A stretch of 64,000 bases of DNA from Pararhizobium qamdonense (GTDB lineage Bacteria; Pseudomonadota; Alphaproteobacteria; Rhizobiales; Rhizobiaceae): contig NZ_CP119567.1 in the NCBI RefSeq assembly GCF_029277445.1, positions 124,001 to 188,000 of the forward strand, written 5' to 3'. A program made the position numbers and the translations under genes. The notes beneath the pieces were generated by a model. That model ran no database searches, was not told where the DNA came from, and worked only from the letters and a program-made list of their open reading frames with translations. Shown in pieces: positions 30,792 through 40,312 of this stretch (position 1 is its first letter; every line of letters starts with the position of its first letter).

Positions 30792-32291
30792 ATGTCCGAT
30801 AATGTACAGACACCGCTCCAGTCTGCGGCAACGAGCCTGCAGGAACTGGAACAGCGTGTGCGCGATGATCTTGCCTGCCTGTGCTATCCGCCGGCAAACT
30901 GGGTTGTGCCGACGGCCGCTGATGGCGGGGAGACGGTTCACGATGTCGTCGTCATCGGCGGCGGCATGTGCGGTCTGGTCGCCAGTTTCGCGCTGATCGG
31001 TGCCGGCATCCAGAACATCCGCATCTTCGACCGCAATCAGCCGGGCCTTGAGGGTCCATGGCTTACCTATGCCCGCATGGAAACCCTGCGCTCGCCCAAG
31101 CAACTGACCGGGCCCGCCTATGGCATGGCGTCGCTGACTTTTCGCGCCTGGTACATTGCCCAGTTCGGCAACGACGCCTGGGCTAGCCTTGATAAGATTC
31201 CGCGCCCGATGTGGATGGATTATCTCCGCTGGTACCGCAAGGTGCTCGCCCTTCCGGTTGAAAATAGCGTCGAGGTCAAGACGATCCTGCCGGAGGGTGA
31301 GCTGATGCGCCTGACACTGACGGGCGAAGGCACCACGGAAACATCGGTGCTTGCCCGCAAGGTCGTCATGGCGACCGGCCGTGACGGAATGGGCCATCCG
31401 AGCATCCCGGACTTCGTCAAAGACCTGCCGCAAAAATACTGGGCACATTCCGCGCATGATATCGATTTTGCGGCCCTGCGCGGCAAGCGGGTCGTGGTTG
31501 TCGGCGTCGGCGCCTCTGCCGTCGACAATGCCGCCGAGGCGCTTGAGGCGGGAGCGGCGGAAGTGCGCCATCTCATCCGGCGCAAGGAAATGCCCCGCGT
31601 CAACAAACTGATGGGTATCGGCTCGTTCGGCTTTACCGCTGCCTTTCCGCAACTGGGTGACGCCAGGCGCTGGCAGATCATGAACTATTCGCTGCGCACC
31701 CAGACACCGGCCCCCAGGGGATCGACGATGCGCGTCAGCCGGCATCCGAACGCCTCATTCCATTTTGACGCGGCCGTCGAAACGACGGAACTCGATGGCG
31801 ACGAAATTGTCATCACCACATCGCAGGGCAATGCGGTCCGCGCCGACTTCCTCATTCTCGGGACGGGCTTCGGCGTCGATCCGCTGGCGCGCAAGGAGCT
31901 TGACGGTTATGCCGGCAAGATCCTGTTATGGCAGGACCGTTACGCCCCGCCGGTGGGCGAAGAGAACGCGTATCTCGGCAAATTCCCCTATCTCGCCGAT
32001 GATTTCACCTTTCTTGAGCGCGAGCCCGGACAGGCGCCCTGGCTTGCCAATATCCACAGCTTCAATTCCGGTGCAGCTGCAAGCCTCGGCAAGGTCAGCG
32101 GCGATATTCCCGGCATCAGCGAAGGCGCGGCGTGGCTGGCGCGTGAGATTGCAGCCAAGCTCTATACCGAGAATTTCGACCAATATTGGCAGCGGCTGCT
32201 CGATTACGACACGCCCGAATTGCGCGGCGATGAATGGACAGCCTCGCCTCTGCCGGACAGCGCTGACCTCGCTGCCCGCAAGCAGGCTTAG
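30792..32291 (+). CDS. FAD/NAD(P)-dependent oxidoreductase (flavin monooxygenase-like)
   Basis: A 499-residue flavoprotein with an FAD-binding GGGMCG at 56-61 (DVVVIGGGMCGLVASFAL) and a second Rossmann motif VVVVGVGASAVDNAAEAL near residue 235, the two-dinucleotide layout of flavin monooxygenases and Baeyer-Villiger enzymes. The FxGxxxHxxxW-like site is present as KYWAHSAHDIDF in modified form. ATG 30792 has GGAGGTGAG. It is 95 bp after the transporter ATPase and co-directional, so it may hydroxylate or oxidise the imported compound. The substrate is unknown. Confidence 0.85.
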   Translation: MSDNVQTPLQSAATSLQELEQRVRDDLACLCYPPANWVVPTAADGGETVHDVVVIGGGMCGLVASFALIGAGIQNIRIFDRNQPGLEGPWLTYARMETLRSPKQLTGPAYGMASLTFRAWYIAQFGNDAWASLDKIPRPMWMDYLRWYRKVLALPVENSVEVKTILPEGELMRLTLTGEGTTETSVLARKVVMATGRDGMGHPSIPDFVKDLPQKYWAHSAHDIDFAALRGKRVVVVGVGASAVDNAAEALEAGAAEVRHLIRRKEMPRVNKLMGIGSFGFTAAFPQLGDARRWQIMNYSLRTQTPAPRGSTMRVSRHPNASFHFDAAVETTELDGDEIVITTSQGNAVRADFLILGTGFGVDPLARKELDGYAGKILLWQDRYAPPVGEENAYLGKFPYLADDFTFLEREPGQAPWLANIHSFNSGAAASLGKVSGDIPGISEGAAWLAREIAAKLYTENFDQYWQRLLDYDTPELRGDEWTASPLPDSADLAARKQA

Positions 32292-32302
32292 GAGACCATG
32301 AA

Positions 32303-32803
32303 ATGGTAGAAAATGAGGACGTGGTTGCCGTGATCGCCGGCATCGAGCCCGGCAGCGCCTTGGCAAAGGTGGTGGCGGGCAGGGCCGATATCATGGGCTT
32401 GACGCAGCAGACGCATGACGGCGCCCTGACACCGGAACATCCCGGCGGGTTGTCGCATGCCGAGCGCGCAGCGCTGGCCTTGCGCATCGCAAAGATCAAT
32501 GACCACAAGGCCTTTGAAGACCATTTTGAAGCGATGCTCGACAAGGCGGGCGCGCCTGATGCCGCCGCCCGTCTGGCTGACATCTGGTTTGACGGCGGCA
32601 GCGATGTGCGGGCGAAAGCGCTCATCCGGCATGTCGATCTGGTTGCGCATGCACCCAAAGATGCAACGCGCCGGGATATCGAAGTGCTGCAGGAGGCGGG
32701 CATTGCCGATGCCGATATCGTACGGCTGTCGGAACTTGTCGCTTTCGTCAGCTATCAGATCAGGGTCGCCGTTGGCCTGCAATTGATGCGGGGGCTGGTA
32801 TGA
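32303..32803 (+). CDS. CMD/AhpD-like protein, lacks CxxC
   Basis: A 166-residue all-helical protein of the carboxymuconolactone decarboxylase/AhpD-like superfamily, as judged by LSHAERAALALRIAKIN and the spacing of helices, and by its partnership with the next gene. It has no CxxC pair, so it cannot be a conventional alkyl-hydroperoxidase and could be the structural or regulatory partner of the following protein. It begins after AGGAGACC and overlaps the next gene by 4 bp (ATGA), which implies equal, coupled synthesis. Function within the pathway is unknown. Confidence 0.7.
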   Translation: MVENEDVVAVIAGIEPGSALAKVVAGRADIMGLTQQTHDGALTPEHPGGLSHAERAALALRIAKINDHKAFEDHFEAMLDKAGAPDAAARLADIWFDGGSDVRAKALIRHVDLVAHAPKDATRRDIEVLQEAGIADADIVRLSELVAFVSYQIRVAVGLQLMRGLV

Positions 32804-33375
32804 GCAACATCGTGCACGACTTCACCACCGAGATCCCGGTCTGGAAGCCCTATGTGGCCCCGCTCGATCTTGCTGAGGCGAGCGCCGAGCAGCTGGATGC
32901 GCTGAAGATCACACCGTCCAACACCAAGGTTTCGGATTACGTTCTGGTTCTTGCCCATGACGTCGAAACGCTGAAACACAGATCGCCGCTGTTCAACGCG
33001 GTCATGTACAATCGTGGTGGCCTGTCGCGCGCCGAGCGTGAAATCGGCGCGGTCGGCGCGTCCATCGTCAATCGCTGCATCTATTGCGCGGCAGTTCACG
33101 CCAGCCGCTACAATCAGCTGACCAAGGATGAGGATGTCATCGCTGCCATCTTTTCAGACGGTGTGGATGCCGAGATCGATCCGCGCCTGAAGGCGATCCT
33201 GTCCTTCGCGGTCAAGCTTTCCAAATGCCCTCCCGAGGCAAATGCAGCCGATATGGCAGCGCTCGTGGAGGCCGGGCTGGGAGAGGACGAAATCCTCGAT
33301 CTCATCCTGTCCACATCTCTGTTCGGATGGGCCAACCGGCTCATGCACACACTTGGCGAGCCGGTCAAAGACTGA
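32800..33375 (+). CDS. AhpD/CMD-family peroxidase-related protein
   Basis: A 191-residue helical protein with the AhpD-type active-site motif CIYCAAVH: Cys93, Cys96 and His100, preceded by ERE (residues 79-81) as in peroxidase-related CMD proteins. It could reduce peroxides formed by the flavin oxidoreductase encoded before it, or decompose an unstable intermediate. Its start overlaps the previous gene by 4 bp. It is 40 bp before the cupin-XRE gene. Family labels of this group are broad; redox activity is probable from the CxxC, the substrate is not. Confidence 0.88.
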   Translation: MSNIVHDFTTEIPVWKPYVAPLDLAEASAEQLDALKITPSNTKVSDYVLVLAHDVETLKHRSPLFNAVMYNRGGLSRAEREIGAVGASIVNRCIYCAAVHASRYNQLTKDEDVIAAIFSDGVDAEIDPRLKAILSFAVKLSKCPPEANAADMAALVEAGLGEDEILDLILSTSLFGWANRLMHTLGEPVKD

Positions 33376-33415
33376 TTGGCACGGCGCGTACTGGTTCGGC
33401 AAAGGGGGAAGAAGC

Positions 33416-34030
33416 ATGCTGTCCATCAATCCGCCCGAAATCGGGCCACGCCTGCAGGCCTATCGGAAGGACTTGAATCTGACGCTTGCGGAGCTTGCGG
33501 CAATGTCGGGTGTCTCCCGCTCGATGCTGTCGGAAATTGAACGCGGCAATGCCAATCCGACCTATGGAACGCTCTGGCATCTGACCCGGGCGCTCAAGAT
33601 CGACCTGAACAGCCTGATCGGCGGCGCCAGCGAGGAGCGCGGCGGTGGATCGATCATCGATCTGCAGCCCGGCAATCTGACGCCGACTATCCGCAGCGCC
33701 GATGGAACCTGCACGCTGCAGATCCTGTCTCCGGCCAACATGGTTTCGCTGATCGAATGGTATCTCCTGAGTTTCGAAGCCGAAGGCGAGTTGGCAAGCG
33801 ACCCTCATGGGGCAGGAACCATCGAGCATTTGCACTGCACCAAGGGCGAGATCGTCGTGCGCAGTGCAGGCAGCACGATGATCGTGCGGGCAGGCGAGAC
33901 GGCACGCTACGCCGCCGACGTGCCCCATTCGCTGAAAAGCGTTGGGCCGATCGGGGCCGGGGCATTTCTGGTAGTGGCATCCGGAGATGTCGCGCCCAAT
34001 ACACAGCGGACATCGATACGTCCAAAATAA
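33416..34030 (+). CDS. XRE-family regulator with cupin domain
   Basis: A 204-residue regulator with an N-terminal XRE helix-turn-helix (about 10-65: LTLAELAAMSGVSRSMLSEIERG) and a C-terminal cupin barrel (about 105-190: EHLHCTKGEIVVRSAG, GETARYAADVPHSLK). Cupin-XRE regulators commonly sense small metabolites and control neighbouring catabolic and transport genes. ATG 33416 is preferred: GGGGGAAGAAGC gives its ribosome site, and upstream in-frame residues overlap the previous gene. It is probably the local regulator for the transporter and oxidation genes, with the triple CCGG motif at 26378-26437 as a candidate operator. Confidence 0.92.
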   Translation: MLSINPPEIGPRLQAYRKDLNLTLAELAAMSGVSRSMLSEIERGNANPTYGTLWHLTRALKIDLNSLIGGASEERGGGSIIDLQPGNLTPTIRSADGTCTLQILSPANMVSLIEWYLLSFEAEGELASDPHGAGTIEHLHCTKGEIVVRSAGSTMIVRAGETARYAADVPHSLKSVGPIGAGAFLVVASGDVAPNTQRTSIRPK

Positions 34031-34076
34031 TGACCGGGTTTTGGCCGGTTCGACAGAGTGAGCAGAAAAGGAAGTT

Positions 34077-35162
34077 ATGATGCGGGTAGGTATTGTTGGT
34101 GCGGGTTCGATCGCCTTTGGAACGGCCGTCCTGGTCGAGCAGCAGGGACACAAGGTCACCTTGTGGTCGCCATCGGGCGAGCGCACAAAAGCCCTTGCCA
34201 CCGGCGAGCCACTGATTGCCGAGGGCGCAATCCAGGGCAGGTTCCACCCCGCCGTCGCGGCCACGGCCGCCGAACTCGTTGCCGGCGCCGACGCGCTGGT
34301 CATCGCGCTGCCGGCCTATGGCCACAAGACCGTGCTTGACGCCATCGCGCCCTACGTGACGCAGGAGCAGACGGTCATCTTCAGTTCGCATGCCTCCTTT
34401 GGCGCGCTCTATCTGTCACGTCTTCTCACCGAGCGCGGCATCGTTGCCACGATCGTTGCCTGGGGCACGACCGCAGTGTCCGGACGGCAGCGCAGTCCGA
34501 CATCGGTCAATGTGAACACGGTGCGCAAACAGGTCGATATCGCAACCGTGCCGGCCTCGCGCAGCGCGGCGGGCATTGCCGTTTGCAAAGATCTGTTCGG
34601 CGACCGTTTTCTCGATCGCGGCAGCCTGATGGCGATCGCGCTGTCCAACCTCAATCCGCAAAATCACATGGGCATCGCGCTTGGCAATATGACGCGCATG
34701 GAGCGGGGCGAAAGCTGGAGCCAGGGGCAGAATGTCACGCCGAATGTCGGGCGTCTGCTGGAGGAGCTCGACCAGGAACGGATCGCGATTGCCAGCAAGC
34801 TCGGCCTTGACGTGCGCAACATCTTCCAGCATTTCCATCTGTCATTCCATGTGCCGGTCAGCTCCATTTCGCAGATGAACCAGGAGATGCACGACGCCGG
34901 CAATGGCGGCAGCGGGCCGACAACGGCCGACAGCCGCTACGTGACGGAGGATGTCCCCTTCGGCCTGGTAATGACGGCAAAGATCGGACGCCTGGCTGGC
35001 CATCCGGCAGAGCTGCACGAAGCAGGCGTGCGGATCTTCTCGGCCATGTATGGTCGCGATTTTACCGCCGAGAACGATCTTCTGAACGCCCTCGATCTGG
35101 ATGCGATGTCGTTGGAAGAATTGAAGGACCTCTGCCAGAACGGCTTTGCCGCCGCTGCCTGA
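34077..35162 (+). CDS. NAD/NADP octopine/nopaline dehydrogenase-family protein
   Basis: A 361-residue enzyme with a Rossmann domain at the N-terminus (VGIVGAGSIAFGTAVLV; GAGSIAFG at residues 8-15) and a C-terminal helical octopine-dehydrogenase domain with the catalytic-type His in FQHFHLSFHVPVSS and the NPQNHMG segment. Opine dehydrogenases reductively join a keto acid and an amino acid, or run in reverse to split an opine. AAGGAAGTT precedes the ATG. It follows the cupin-XRE gene and ends the transport/oxidation cluster. Many family members are not true opine dehydrogenases, so the substrate is inferred from the cluster only. Confidence 0.85.
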   Translation: MMRVGIVGAGSIAFGTAVLVEQQGHKVTLWSPSGERTKALATGEPLIAEGAIQGRFHPAVAATAAELVAGADALVIALPAYGHKTVLDAIAPYVTQEQTVIFSSHASFGALYLSRLLTERGIVATIVAWGTTAVSGRQRSPTSVNVNTVRKQVDIATVPASRSAAGIAVCKDLFGDRFLDRGSLMAIALSNLNPQNHMGIALGNMTRMERGESWSQGQNVTPNVGRLLEELDQERIAIASKLGLDVRNIFQHFHLSFHVPVSSISQMNQEMHDAGNGGSGPTTADSRYVTEDVPFGLVMTAKIGRLAGHPAELHEAGVRIFSAMYGRDFTAENDLLNALDLDAMSLEELKDLCQNGFAAAA

Positions 35163-35294
35163 TTGTCTTTTCGGCAGCACAGGACCGAAGACTGGTGATG
35201 ATGGGGAAGAGTATCCCTCCATCATCGCACATGATCACATTCCCAAAGCTGGTGCGTGACAAGCGTTACCGGCGCAAACAAGGCTGCATCTGTA

Positions 35295-36482
35295 ATGAGC
35301 AACGCATTTTTGTCCCATCTCTCCACCGAGCTTTCCGGGTTGAAATCCTCCGGTCTTTACAAGACCGAGCGGGTGATCGTGTCGATGCAGGCGGGGGAGA
35401 TCGAGGTTGCGTCGGGGGCGAAGGTTTTGAACTTTTGCGCCAACAATTATCTCGGTCTTGCCGACAGTGCCGAGCTGATCGATGCCGGCAAACGGGCGCT
35501 GGACCGTTACGGCTACGGCATGGCCTCGGTGCGCTTCATCTGCGGCACGCAGGAGGAGCACAAGCAGCTGGAGGCGCGCATCTCGTCGTTTCTGGGGATG
35601 GAAGACACGATCCTCTATTCCTCCTGTTTCGATGCCAATGGCGGCCTGTTTGAGACGTTGCTGGGGGAGGAGGATGCGATCATTTCCGATGCGCTCAACC
35701 ATGCCTCGATCATCGATGGCGTGCGGCTCTCCAAGGCCAAACGCTTCCGCTATGCCAATAATGACATGGGCGCGCTGGAGGAGGAACTGAAGAAGGCGGA
35801 AGGCGCGCGCTTCAAGCTGATCGCCACCGACGGCGTGTTTTCGATGGACGGCATCATCGCCAATCTGCAGGGCGTCTGCGATCTCGCCGACCAATATGGC
35901 GCCATGGTCATGGTCGATGACAGCCATGCGGTCGGATTTGTCGGCAAGCATGGGCGCGGCTCGGCCGAATATTGCGGCGTCGAGGGCCGGGTGGATATCA
36001 TCACCGGCACACTCGGCAAGGCGCTGGGCGGCGCCTCCGGTGGTTATACGTCGGCGAAAACCGAGGTGGTGGACTGGCTGCGGCAGCGCTCGCGTCCCTA
36101 TCTGTTTTCCAACACGCTGGCGCCGGTGATTGCGGCGGCATCGCTGAAAGTGTTCGACCTGATCGACCATGGCGATGCACTGCGTGATCGCCTGCAAGCC
36201 AATGCAACACTGTTTCGCACTGAGATGAGGAGGCTCGGCTTTACGCTGGCCGGCGAGGGCCATCCGATCATTCCGGTGATGCTGGGCGATGCGTCGCTGG
36301 CGCAGGCCTTTGCGGCGAGAATGCTGGAAAAGGGCGTCTACGTCGTCGGCTTCGCCTTCCCGGTCGTGCCCAAGGACCAGGCCCGCATCCGCACCCAGAT
36401 GTCGGCATCCCATAGCGAGGCCGATGTGCGCCGCGCGATTGCCGTATTCGAAGAGGTCGGGCGGGAGCTGGGTGTGATCTGA
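35295..36482 (+). CDS. kbl: Glycine C-acetyltransferase (2-amino-3-ketobutyrate CoA ligase)
   Basis: A 395-residue PLP enzyme, close to the usual length of about 398. It cleaves 2-amino-3-oxobutyrate with CoA to glycine and acetyl-CoA, the second step of threonine catabolism. [14 protein letters not shown] holds the Schiff-base Lys242; VDDSHAVGF provides the Asp/His pair of the cofactor site. The ATG at 35295 (MSNAFL) gives the usual start; the upstream GTG at 35256 adds 13 residues. It is followed after 190 bp by tdh, with a long palindromic repeat between them. Confidence 0.96.
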   Translation: MSNAFLSHLSTELSGLKSSGLYKTERVIVSMQAGEIEVASGAKVLNFCANNYLGLADSAELIDAGKRALDRYGYGMASVRFICGTQEEHKQLEARISSFLGMEDTILYSSCFDANGGLFETLLGEEDAIISDALNHASIIDGVRLSKAKRFRYANNDMGALEEELKKAEGARFKLIATDGVFSMDGIIANLQGVCDLADQYGAMVMVDDSHAVGFVGKHGRGSAEYCGVEGRVDIITGTLGKALGGASGGYTSAKTEVVDWLRQRSRPYLFSNTLAPVIAAASLKVFDLIDHGDALRDRLQANATLFRTEMRRLGFTLAGEGHPIIPVMLGDASLAQAFAARMLEKGVYVVGFAFPVVPKDQARIRTQMSASHSEADVRRAIAVFEEVGRELGVI

Positions 36483-36487
36483 ACCTT

Positions 36488-36627
36488 GACCTCCCCCTTG
36501 AGGGGGGAGGTCGCAGCGCAGCTGCGGGTGGGGGTGACCACCGCGAACACGAAGGTCCGTTTGCGTGGGCCGCAGATCACCCCACCCCGCCGCTGCGCGC
36601 CGACCCTCCCCCTCAAGGGGAGGGTGG
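36488..36627. repeat. Long imperfect palindromic repeat with nested hairpins
   Basis: The segment at 36488-36539 (GACCTCCCCCTTGAGGGGG...) is roughly the reverse complement of 36575-36627, so the whole is a near-palindrome of about 140 bp around a 35-nt centre. Each arm also contains its own hairpin (CCTCCCCCTTGAGGGGGGAGG and CCCTCCCCCTCAAGGGGAGGG). Such elements are dispersed in Rhizobiaceae intergenic regions (RIME-like). It lies between kbl and tdh and may affect how the two genes share a transcript. Confidence 0.88.
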
Positions 36628-36671
36628 AAGACACCTGTCGCCGCTGACAAGAATAGTCCAAGGAACCACCG

Positions 36672-37706
<1,035 letters not shown>

Positions 37707-37815
37707 GGCAGGTCAAGGCGTGCGGACTGGGCTAACTTGAAACAACTGATTGCGGGAACGATAGAATGTCATTTCAGACCGGTGCACTGTCCTCCCGCGC
37801 GCGGCCTGGCAGACT

Positions 37816-39141
37816 ATGAATAGCTTGCAGCCTGTAGATATGAAGGAAAACTGGAACCGCCGGATGGTGATGCTGGCGCTTCCCATTATTCTGGCCAATC
37901 TGGCGCAGCCGATCCTGTCCCTGGTCGATACGATGGTGGCCGGGCATTTGCCCGGCTCCTCCTATCTCGGCGGTGTCGCGCTTGCCGGGGTGCTGTTCAA
38001 CTTCCTGTTCTGGAGTTTCAGCTTCCTGCGAATGGCAACGACCGGCCTGGTTTCCCAAGCTTGGGGTGCGCAAGACGGCGCTCTGATGCGCCTGCATCTG
38101 CTCCGGGCACTTCTAATTGCCGCAACCGGCGGAGCGATTATCATCATCCTGCAAAAGCCGATCGTCGAGCTTGGATTGGGATTCCTCGGCGGTAGTGCAG
38201 CGGTCTATGAAAGCGCTTCGGCCTACGCCTTTGCCCGCATCTGGTCCGCCCCTGCCGCGCTTGGAAATTTCGTCCTTCTCGGCTATCTCCTCGGATGCCA
38301 GCGGGTGATGATTTCGCTCGCCCTGCAGATCGCACTCAACGTCATCAATCTCGTTGCGACATTGACGCTGGTCTTTGTGTTCGACTGGGGCGTTGCCGGT
38401 ATTGGTGCCGGCACAGCGCTTGCGGAGTGGATTGCCTTGATCGCGGGGCTTGTGATCGTCAAGCCGTTTGGCGCACGCCCGGCGCTGGCGTTGAGGGATC
38501 TTCTGGACAGGCTGGCGTTCCAGCGTCTTATCGCCGTCAACCGCGACATCTTTTTACGCAGCCTGTTTCTTCTGATCTGCTTTGGCTGGTTTGCCCGCAG
38601 CGGGGCTGCTGAGGGCGACGCCATTCTGGCGGCCAACGCCATCCTTCTCAATCTCCACGGCTTCACATCCTACGGTCTGGATGGGTTTGCCCACGCCACC
38701 GAAACGCTTGTCGGCTCTGTCATCGGTGCAAAACGCAAGGACGCGCTCACCCGCGTGATCAAAGCAGCCTTTCTGTGGTCGGGATTGGTCGCACTTCTGT
38801 TTTCGCTGTGTTATGCATTTGCCGGCCCATCGATCATCGCGCTCCTCACCAATCAGGAGGATGTGCGGGCCGTTGCCACCATCTTCCTTCCGTATCTCGT
38901 CGTCCTGCCGCTCGTTTCGGTCACCAGCTATATGCTCGACGGGGTTTTTATCGGCGCAATGCGAACACGGGAATTGCGCAACAGCATGTTTGTTTCGACG
39001 GTCATCTTCCTTGTGGCGGCCTATGTGTTGCAGCAATTCTTCGGCAATCATGGACTGTGGATGGCTATGATGGTGCTGATGTTTGCAAGAGCCGCAACGT
39101 TGGGTATCAGTCTGAAACGGCGGGGCTTTATCGACGGGTAG
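37816..39141 (+). CDS. MATE-family efflux transporter (DinF-like)
   Basis: A 441-residue membrane protein with about 12 hydrophobic segments in two homologous halves. The first helix ANLAQPILSLVDTMVAGHL with PGSSYLGGVAL matches the MATE family; the later GFAHATETLVGS is the DinF-subfamily version of helix 7. Such carriers use proton or sodium gradients to export drugs or metabolites. The ATG follows an otherwise weak ribosome site. It is co-directional with, but not tightly linked to, tdh, and is convergent with the LuxR-type gene. Substrate unknown. Confidence 0.93.
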   Translation: MNSLQPVDMKENWNRRMVMLALPIILANLAQPILSLVDTMVAGHLPGSSYLGGVALAGVLFNFLFWSFSFLRMATTGLVSQAWGAQDGALMRLHLLRALLIAATGGAIIIILQKPIVELGLGFLGGSAAVYESASAYAFARIWSAPAALGNFVLLGYLLGCQRVMISLALQIALNVINLVATLTLVFVFDWGVAGIGAGTALAEWIALIAGLVIVKPFGARPALALRDLLDRLAFQRLIAVNRDIFLRSLFLLICFGWFARSGAAEGDAILAANAILLNLHGFTSYGLDGFAHATETLVGSVIGAKRKDALTRVIKAAFLWSGLVALLFSLCYAFAGPSIIALLTNQEDVRAVATIFLPYLVVLPLVSVTSYMLDGVFIGAMRTRELRNSMFVSTVIFLVAAYVLQQFFGNHGLWMAMMVLMFARAATLGISLKRRGFIDG

Positions 39142-39181
39142 CCTGCCGTTCGAGCTTTAGGGCGCCGGCAAATGGAGCGCT

Positions 39182-39937
39182 CTAATTCTCGTTCATCGCG
39201 CGGCTGCCGTCATGGAGGTTGCGAAACCGCGCTGCGGCCTCTGTCCTGTTGTGAACACCCAATTTCCGGATGATGTGGTGCAGGTGAATCTTGACGGTAT
39301 GCTCCGACAAACCGCATTCCGCAGCGATCAGCTTATTTTGCAGACCATGCGAAACCATGCCCAAGATTTGCGATTCCCGTGTGGTGAGCGACGCCATATT
39401 GACGTTAGCGGTCTTGGCCGTGCCGTTGTCTGAATATGCATGTGCTTTCTGGTCGCGGAGTTTTGCTTCGTGAATCAGTGCAGGAGGCAAATACTCAGCA
39501 CCACACAGAAGCAATCGCATGATCGACAACCAGACGTCGAGCCTGAGATCCATCGGCAAAACGCTTCGAATAAGCGGAGACCTGATGACATCGCTGATCG
39601 ATGTCACCAAAACCTTGTCATAGGGCTCGATCACCGCAGTCAATGCGTGTGGATGCATGCGCAGGAGTTCGGAGGCCTCGGCCTCGGCTTTTCTCATCAA
39701 GGCTCTATCGACCAGGATGAGTGCGACCGGATAGGAGAAGACCGCACATGCGGTGTCGATCGTATCGACCTGCTCGACCCGTATCCATGGGAATTCGCGC
39801 TCCAAAGCATCGATAAGAGATGGCGATATGCTCCCGCTGTTTGCCAGGATCAAAATGACCCGTTGTGGTCCAACGCGTCTGCTGGCCCCCGCAGCGTCAT
39901 GCTCATTCCCGTCCAACAGCATCATGTCTGTACCCAT
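39182..39937 (-). CDS. LuxR-type regulator with degenerate receiver-like domain (EPS locus, left)
   Basis: A 251-residue protein with a C-terminal LuxR helix-turn-helix (about 185-245: SLTTRESQILGMVSHGLQNKLIAAECGLSEHTVKIHLHHII) and an N-terminal region resembling a response-regulator receiver. It lacks the usual acidic pair (ILANSGS replaces it) but keeps an Asp at the phosphoacceptor position (LILVDRAL, Asp77), so phosphorylation is unlikely. The ATG at 39937 (MGTDMML) is chosen over longer starts because the upstream translation has low-complexity basic sequence. It ends facing the MATE gene and is divergent from the exoF-like gene; it probably controls the polysaccharide locus. Confidence 0.85.
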   Translation of the reverse strand: MGTDMMLLDGNEHDAAGASRRVGPQRVILILANSGSISPSLIDALEREFPWIRVEQVDTIDTACAVFSYPVALILVDRALMRKAEAEASELLRMHPHALTAVIEPYDKVLVTSISDVIRSPLIRSVLPMDLRLDVWLSIMRLLLCGAEYLPPALIHEAKLRDQKAHAYSDNGTAKTANVNMASLTTRESQILGMVSHGLQNKLIAAECGLSEHTVKIHLHHIIRKLGVHNRTEAAARFRNLHDGSRAMNEN

Positions 39938-40312
39938 CACTCTGCGCACGCCCAAGCCAGATAACGACCAAAGTCCGAACGGAATCCATGCGTTCGATCC
40001 AGACTGTAGCTGACGATGGGAACAGCCGCGACGGCGCAAAACGGCTGAGACGGGAGCATCGACGTTCGATGCGTGCGAAGATATGGCCGCATCATCCCTC
40101 ATCCAAACGGACAGGGAGGGTAGCCGGCGGGGCACCCAAGCGGTGGTAGGTTTCTGCTTTAATCTTTAAGCCTCCACCACCCCGCTCCGTCTTCGGATTG
40201 GTCTGCATCAATCGATATAGAGGCCGTCATATTCTCGGCGGACGCCGCATCGCATTCTCACCCATATTGATGAAGCAAAGCCGCCGCTCTTCCCCTTCTC
40301 AATCTCGATGCA
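39938..40312. other. Intergenic region upstream of the exoF-like gene
   Basis: About 375 bp between the LuxR-type gene and the ExoF-like gene, divergent. I see no gene in it. It should contain both promoters; no operator was distinguished. Confidence 0.5.

Noticed and set aside
34077..35162. Ti-plasmid-type opine region
   Set aside because: No tra, rep, vir or T-DNA border features appear, and the surrounding genes are chromosomal in kind (kbl-tdh, EPS).
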